DNA from: CAZTJA01 sp964613745
GTDB lineage: Bacteria; Desulfobacterota; Desulfomonilia; Desulfomonilales; Desulfomonilaceae
DNA length: 34,388 bases
Assembly (NCBI GenBank): GCA_964613745.1
Contig: CAZTJA010000022.1
Span: 1 to 34,388, forward strand
Direction of reading: 5' to 3'
Under the pieces are notes generated by a model. It was not told the origin of the DNA. It saw nothing but the letters and a program-made list of their open reading frames with translations, and did no database searches. The position numbers and the translations under genes are program-made. Positions 30,680 to 34,388 of the stretch are shown here, in pieces; the stretch's first letter is position 1; each line of letters starts with the position of its first letter.

Positions 30680-32167
30680 TTGAATAAATATATTTCCGAG
30701 AAGTCCGATACGAACTCAGTGGTGGTAATGTGGGCACTCTTAATCGCATTGACGGCAGATTTCTTTCAGCATCCAACCATTGCAATCAGCATTCTTAGCT
30801 TAGTTTATGTCTTTCTAGCCTTAAAGGCTTATTTGAAGCGCAAATACAATACTAAGACTGACAGGTTGTACCGCGATCTCTTGGAATACGAATCCTTGTC
30901 AGGAACACAGAATCAGTCTTCTTCGGATCACCGCCATGAACTTCGAAAGAAAATTGAGAAAGTTCTGGATGAAAAAACTCTAAATTTAGCTTGCCTAAGA
31001 AATGGAGAAACTCTATTGACGGCTTTCTGCCGTTCGGAATCTGTTGCGATAGTCAAAATGCTCCTTGATGCGGGTGCAAATGTAAATCGAAGAAATAATT
31101 TCGGGCAGTCAGCTTTACAGGCTGCCATTCCGACGGGAAACATCGAGATTGTAGAAATGTTGATCGAAAATGGTACGCATTTGGATCCGGCCGGGACAGG
31201 GACAACTAAAGGTCGTAAAGTGCAGGATTCCATTTCGGATAAGAGTCCGCTGCCATTGGCTGCGGCTCACGGTCAATTGCATATTATGCAATTACTACTC
31301 GATAAAGGAGTGGAGATCACACAGCAAGTTTACCTTTCTGCTTTGAAGCGGGCATCACAAAATCGCCGGAATGATGCAATTTCATTTCTCCACGATCACA
31401 TTCCCCGAGAAATATCCGATTGCAACAGCAAAGACAGAGATGGACAAAATGTATCTGTGAAAAATGATCAGATTTTAAACGGGCACCCAGAAAATTCGTC
31501 ATCTTCAGGGGGGCCGGAGGACTCTCCTGGGCCTGAAACGGAGGATTGCGATCCGACTCCAATTTGTGAGCCCAGCAAAGAAGCCCAATTATTTGAAGCA
31601 TGCGAAAGAAGAGATTTGTCCCGTTGCGAAAGACTGCTCGATCAAGGAGCTGATCCAAACGTGTCAGGTCCCAAGAGCCAAACTCCACTTTTCGTAGCAT
31701 CACAATCCGGCAACCTTCCACTTGTGAAACTCCTCTTAGAAAGAGGAGCCAACCCAAATTTGGCCGACCACGTGCTTTCAACTCCATTAATCATAGCATC
31801 TACAATGGGCAATCGAGACATAATCGAAATATTGCTGCAATTCGGTGCACTTATTGATGCTCAAGACAAGGACGGCATTTCTGCCATCATGTGTGCCGCT
31901 CTGTACGGCCGACCTGATTGCGTGGATTTACTTGCAGAAGATGGAGCGAACGTGAATTTAGTTGGTAAAAAGAAGGAAACAGCTCTCATAAATGCAACTA
32001 AGAGAGGGGATGTTTCTTCCGTAGAGAGATTGTTGAAGTGCGGGGCTGATTATTCGGTCAAGGACAGTCTCGGAAAAACAGCCCTGGCGTGGGCAAGGGA
32101 AAAGAATTTTCTTGAAGTAGAAATAATTATCTTGGAATATACACTTCGAATTGGCCGCCGAAGATAA
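30680..32167 (+). CDS. membrane-anchored ankyrin-repeat protein
   Basis: A protein of about 495 residues. The start TTG 30680 is chosen because GAGGA lies 7 nt upstream; a TTG at 30557 is the alternative. Two hydrophobic segments near the N-terminus form a probable membrane hairpin (VVVMWALLIALTA and ISILSLVYVFLAL). Then come a first ankyrin block (about 105-240), an acidic, Ser/Pro/Gly-rich linker (about 240-305), and a second ankyrin block (about 305-490). The last repeats show the same alternating IMCAA / ETALINA pattern as the ankyrin protein at 26298. A scaffold facing the cytosol is likely. Partners unknown. It ends in a strong terminator. Confidence 0.82.
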   Translation: MNKYISEKSDTNSVVVMWALLIALTADFFQHPTIAISILSLVYVFLALKAYLKRKYNTKTDRLYRDLLEYESLSGTQNQSSSDHRHELRKKIEKVLDEKTLNLACLRNGETLLTAFCRSESVAIVKMLLDAGANVNRRNNFGQSALQAAIPTGNIEIVEMLIENGTHLDPAGTGTTKGRKVQDSISDKSPLPLAAAHGQLHIMQLLLDKGVEITQQVYLSALKRASQNRRNDAISFLHDHIPREISDCNSKDRDGQNVSVKNDQILNGHPENSSSSGGPEDSPGPETEDCDPTPICEPSKEAQLFEACERRDLSRCERLLDQGADPNVSGPKSQTPLFVASQSGNLPLVKLLLERGANPNLADHVLSTPLIIASTMGNRDIIEILLQFGALIDAQDKDGISAIMCAALYGRPDCVDLLAEDGANVNLVGKKKETALINATKRGDVSSVERLLKCGADYSVKDSLGKTALAWAREKNFLEVEIIILEYTLRIGRRR

Positions 32168-32193
32168 ATATCTTCTACCCGGCTTCTTCGTTT

Positions 32194-32222
32194 AGGATTT
32201 AGGAAAACTAAATCCTTTTTTT
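32194..32222 (+). terminator. intrinsic terminator after the ankyrin gene
   Basis: AGGATTTAG / CTAAATCCT (9 bp) with loop GAAAA, followed by a run of T. It separates this gene from the hemerythrin gene. Confidence 0.85.
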
Positions 32223-32261
32223 GTCTCCCGAGGAGGCAATTACGATAATTCAGAGGTGTGT

Positions 32262-32663
32262 ATGGACACATTAGTTTGGGACAGCGACTATTCAGTGGGA
32301 CACCAACTCATAGACGAACAGCATAAGGAGCTGTTCCGTCGCATTAACGTATTCGGAAATGCTTTGTGGGATGGACTCGGTAAAAAGCAACTGGAACAGC
32401 ATCTAAGGTTTTTGGCCGATTATGTAATTTTTCATTTCAGAGCCGAAGAAGAACTTATGCTCAAAAATGGTTTTCCCGATTTAGAGATGCATAAATCCGT
32501 CCACGATGATCTGATTCGCCGAGTTTCAGCGGTATTGGAAAAAGTAGATAAAGAGGGCCTCGATTCGCCTACGGCAATCGAAATATTTAATCTTAGTTGT
32601 GATTGGACCAGGGGGCATGTCCGGGGACTTGATCAGAAGCTCGGGAAGTTTCTTTTTAAGTGA
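32262..32663 (+). CDS. bacteriohemerythrin
   Basis: A 133-residue single-domain hemerythrin with a di-iron oxygen-binding site. All seven ligands are in place: His21 (DEQHKEL), His58 and Glu62 (HFRAE), His77 and His81 (HKSVH), His119 and Asp124 (HVRGLD). It would bind or sense oxygen in the cytosol, typical of anaerobes and microaerophiles. The start is ATG 32262 with GAGG 5 nt upstream. It is transcribed on its own: a terminator lies before it and 167 nt without a feature follow. Confidence 0.94.
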   Translation: MDTLVWDSDYSVGHQLIDEQHKELFRRINVFGNALWDGLGKKQLEQHLRFLADYVIFHFRAEEELMLKNGFPDLEMHKSVHDDLIRRVSAVLEKVDKEGLDSPTAIEIFNLSCDWTRGHVRGLDQKLGKFLFK

Positions 32664-32830
32664 AATGATCTTGAAAGCCCAATACGAACCGAAACGTCTT
32701 TGAGTGTGCATTTCCAACCAGAAAACCATTGTTAAATCGTTTCAAAGTGATAAGGTGCCGTGAGATTTTGCACAACAGAGTGGAGACCTCAGCACATCTT
32801 AGTATCTGGTCAATATCAAAGGGCAGAATT

Positions 32831-34388
32831 TTGAAGCGCCCTGAACAGAAAATAGAAAGAATTCTGGAGAGCAGGCGTACCGGAAAATTTGTACTGGCTA
32901 TCGGTTTTTTGTTTTTTGTCACTCTCCAGACAATACTCATTTTGAATCCGGTTTGGAACAGAGCGTCTTTGCCGGAAACGGATGATTCCTTCGGATATTT
33001 GGTTCGGACGGCAGAACTGAGTGAATGTCCTCAACAGGATTGTGCGGCCCTCGAGGATCTCCGAAAACAATTGCGTACACCCTATACCAGTGATCAACTA
33101 AATTGGGAAAAACATAACCTCGAAAATAGAATATTCTTTCTGTTTCACTTCATTTTCTCGGGTGTACTAATCGTTTTCCAAAAATTCGGAATTCATCTCA
33201 TAGAAGCATACCGAATTGTCTGGACCGTAGCTCCCTTTTTCTTTGGTTTAGCCATTGCTTATTGGCTTACCGTTTTTTGGGGGCCTGCTGCAGCAGGTAT
33301 AGCTCTTTTCCTGCTCTCATCAAAGGTGTTCCCCAGTAATGGGTTGCATTTTGTCGTTCCGTCAAATATTGCAACGGCATTTGCCTGCATTCTTTTGGCT
33401 AGGCTGGTTTCCACTTCGGGCAAGTCGGGTTTCTTTCTGGTTTTTGGGACACTGTTGCTGGTCTTGATGCATCCAATCGGCCGGATTTATAGCATAATGG
33501 CGGTACTAATAGCCGTTGCTTATTTCCCGGGTAGGGTTGGTAAACAGTGGTTCGCTCCCGTCGCATCGGTCGCGTTGATAATTGCGGCTTTTCTGATACC
33601 TCACCTCGTCTCGGCACCTCATCTCCACATAAGTTCAGAACCGTATGGAGCGGGAAGAACATGGCTCACGGGAGTCGCGGATTCTCTCATTGAAATGTTC
33701 GTTAATATTGCACGCTCAGAGAGTACATTACTGGGTTCACTCATGATCTTTATTCCCGCCGGCGTATATGGTTTTTTGTCGCTTGGGCGTGAGGCTCGTG
33801 AGCGACTAAAACCCGTGCTTGCAATTTATTCCGTGTTTCTGATCGGCAGCATTTTCTATGTATTGCCCGATCATCCTGCCGACCTGTTTTTACGGCTTTG
33901 GATTCCTCTTGTGATTTTGGGATTCGGGGCTGTGGGCTTTGCCGTCAAGTCTTGTGTTAGAGGTTCTCTACGGCTCTATACGGCATATTCCAAATCCGGT
34001 GAAAAACTACTTAGGCCAATGGATGCCGTACCGGTTTTATTGTCGGCAATACTTATAACTTTCGCCTTCCACAGTACCTTACAAGGTGCTGAGAGTATGC
34101 AAGCCACTATTGAGTACATGATGAAACGTCAGCCCTTAGCTTTTGATGACGATCAACCAAAACGTCTTCTCGAAAAAGCGGAAGTTTCAGATCGTGTCGT
34201 GTATGACGACATTCTCAATATAGTTCCCTTCTACTTCATAAATGGAGCCATGAAACTTGGAGCAATATATTATCCAGTAATAAAAGCAACTCCCGATGAA
34301 TCATTTTGGATGGAACGGCCTGACTTACGTTTTGGTGTCTTTTACAACCCACTGATCTCGCTGCCGGGTTTGCAAGGAAACAATCCGG
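32831..34388 (+). CDS. polytopic membrane protein, possible GT-C type glycosyltransferase (3' end outside window)
   Basis: An open frame of at least 519 codons running off the right edge, read by hand. A basic N-terminus is followed by a first membrane helix (FVLAIGFLFFVTLQTILIL). Then comes a ~70-residue loop with ETDDSFGYLVRTAEL and two Cys, then some eight or more further helices, and a soluble part after about residue 430. A large first outer loop with an acidic DD pair followed by many helices recalls GT-C lipid-linked sugar transferases. I do not recognise a named family and this is inference. The start TTG 32831 has GGG 7 nt upstream; in-frame GTGs at 32780 and 32747 are alternatives. 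Confidence 0.65.
   Translation, partial: MKRPEQKIERILESRRTGKFVLAIGFLFFVTLQTILILNPVWNRASLPETDDSFGYLVRTAELSECPQQDCAALEDLRKQLRTPYTSDQLNWEKHNLENRIFFLFHFIFSGVLIVFQKFGIHLIEAYRIVWTVAPFFFGLAIAYWLTVFWGPAAAGIALFLLSSKVFPSNGLHFVVPSNIATAFACILLARLVSTSGKSGFFLVFGTLLLVLMHPIGRIYSIMAVLIAVAYFPGRVGKQWFAPVASVALIIAAFLIPHLVSAPHLHISSEPYGAGRTWLTGVADSLIEMFVNIARSESTLLGSLMIFIPAGVYGFLSLGREARERLKPVLAIYSVFLIGSIFYVLPDHPADLFLRLWIPLVILGFGAVGFAVKSCVRGSLRLYTAYSKSGEKLLRPMDAVPVLLSAILITFAFHSTLQGAESMQATIEYMMKRQPLAFDDDQPKRLLEKAEVSDRVVYDDILNIVPFYFINGAMKLGAIYYPVIKATPDESFWMERPDLRFGVFYNPLISLPGLQGNNP

Overview
The window looks like a chromosomal segment of an anaerobic bacterium of the Desulfobacterota / former Deltaproteobacteria (sulfate-reducer or syntroph type). 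This rests on content, not on a database search: a DUF39 / UPF0280 / NIL-ferredoxin homocysteine set, an oxygen-sensitive indolepyruvate:ferredoxin oxidoreductase, a PAS-sigma54 activator, a bacteriohemerythrin and a membrane-fused spermidine synthase-like protein. I see no phage, plasmid, insertion sequence or CRISPR. Both window edges cut genes (1..1768 on minus, 32831..34388 on plus).

Layout. 1-4.4 kb (minus): a three-gene set for homocysteine formation from aspartate semialdehyde, followed by a triple-PAS sigma54 activator. 4.6-11.8 kb (plus): a NusG-II / Gx-transporter pair, a secreted GYSKPS-repeat protein with a TAXI-type binding domain, a membrane spermidine synthase-like protein, a double-helical / double-zinc-ribbon protein with a short upstream ORF, and a YheT hydrolase. 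11.8-18.1 kb: enolase (minus), two sugar-nucleotide epimerases (plus), tRNA-Leu(CAG) and leuB (minus), then lipA (plus) behind a structured leader. 18.1-23.5 kb (minus): two tandem sRNA-like units, rsmB, htpX, fmt, def and two Hsp20 genes. 23.8-27.0 kb (plus): iorA-iorB-exported ankyrin protein. 27.1-30.4 kb: a small gene (minus), a GspE/PilB ATPase, an M50 protease and tRNA-Thr(CGT). 30.7-34.4 kb (plus): a membrane ankyrin protein, hemerythrin and a truncated polytopic membrane protein.

How parts fit together. The def-fmt junction processes and makes formyl-methionine; rsmB modifies rRNA. The htpX and Hsp20 genes handle membrane and cytosolic protein damage. The iorAB pair oxidises aryl pyruvates from amino-acid breakdown and reduces ferredoxin; its operon partner is an exported ankyrin protein. 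The epimerases supply galactose- and galacturonate-type donors for surface polysaccharide.

The least ordinary signals are in non-coding DNA and gene starts. They are two tandem ~60-nt sRNA-like units ending in perfect intrinsic terminators; a lipA leader with two terminator-like hairpins and a possible antiterminator; a 30-codon ORF overlapping the start of a zinc-ribbon gene; and two genes (rsmB and the M50 protease) whose conserved N-termini begin upstream of any ATG/GTG/TTG, next to AUC/AUA or AUU codons.
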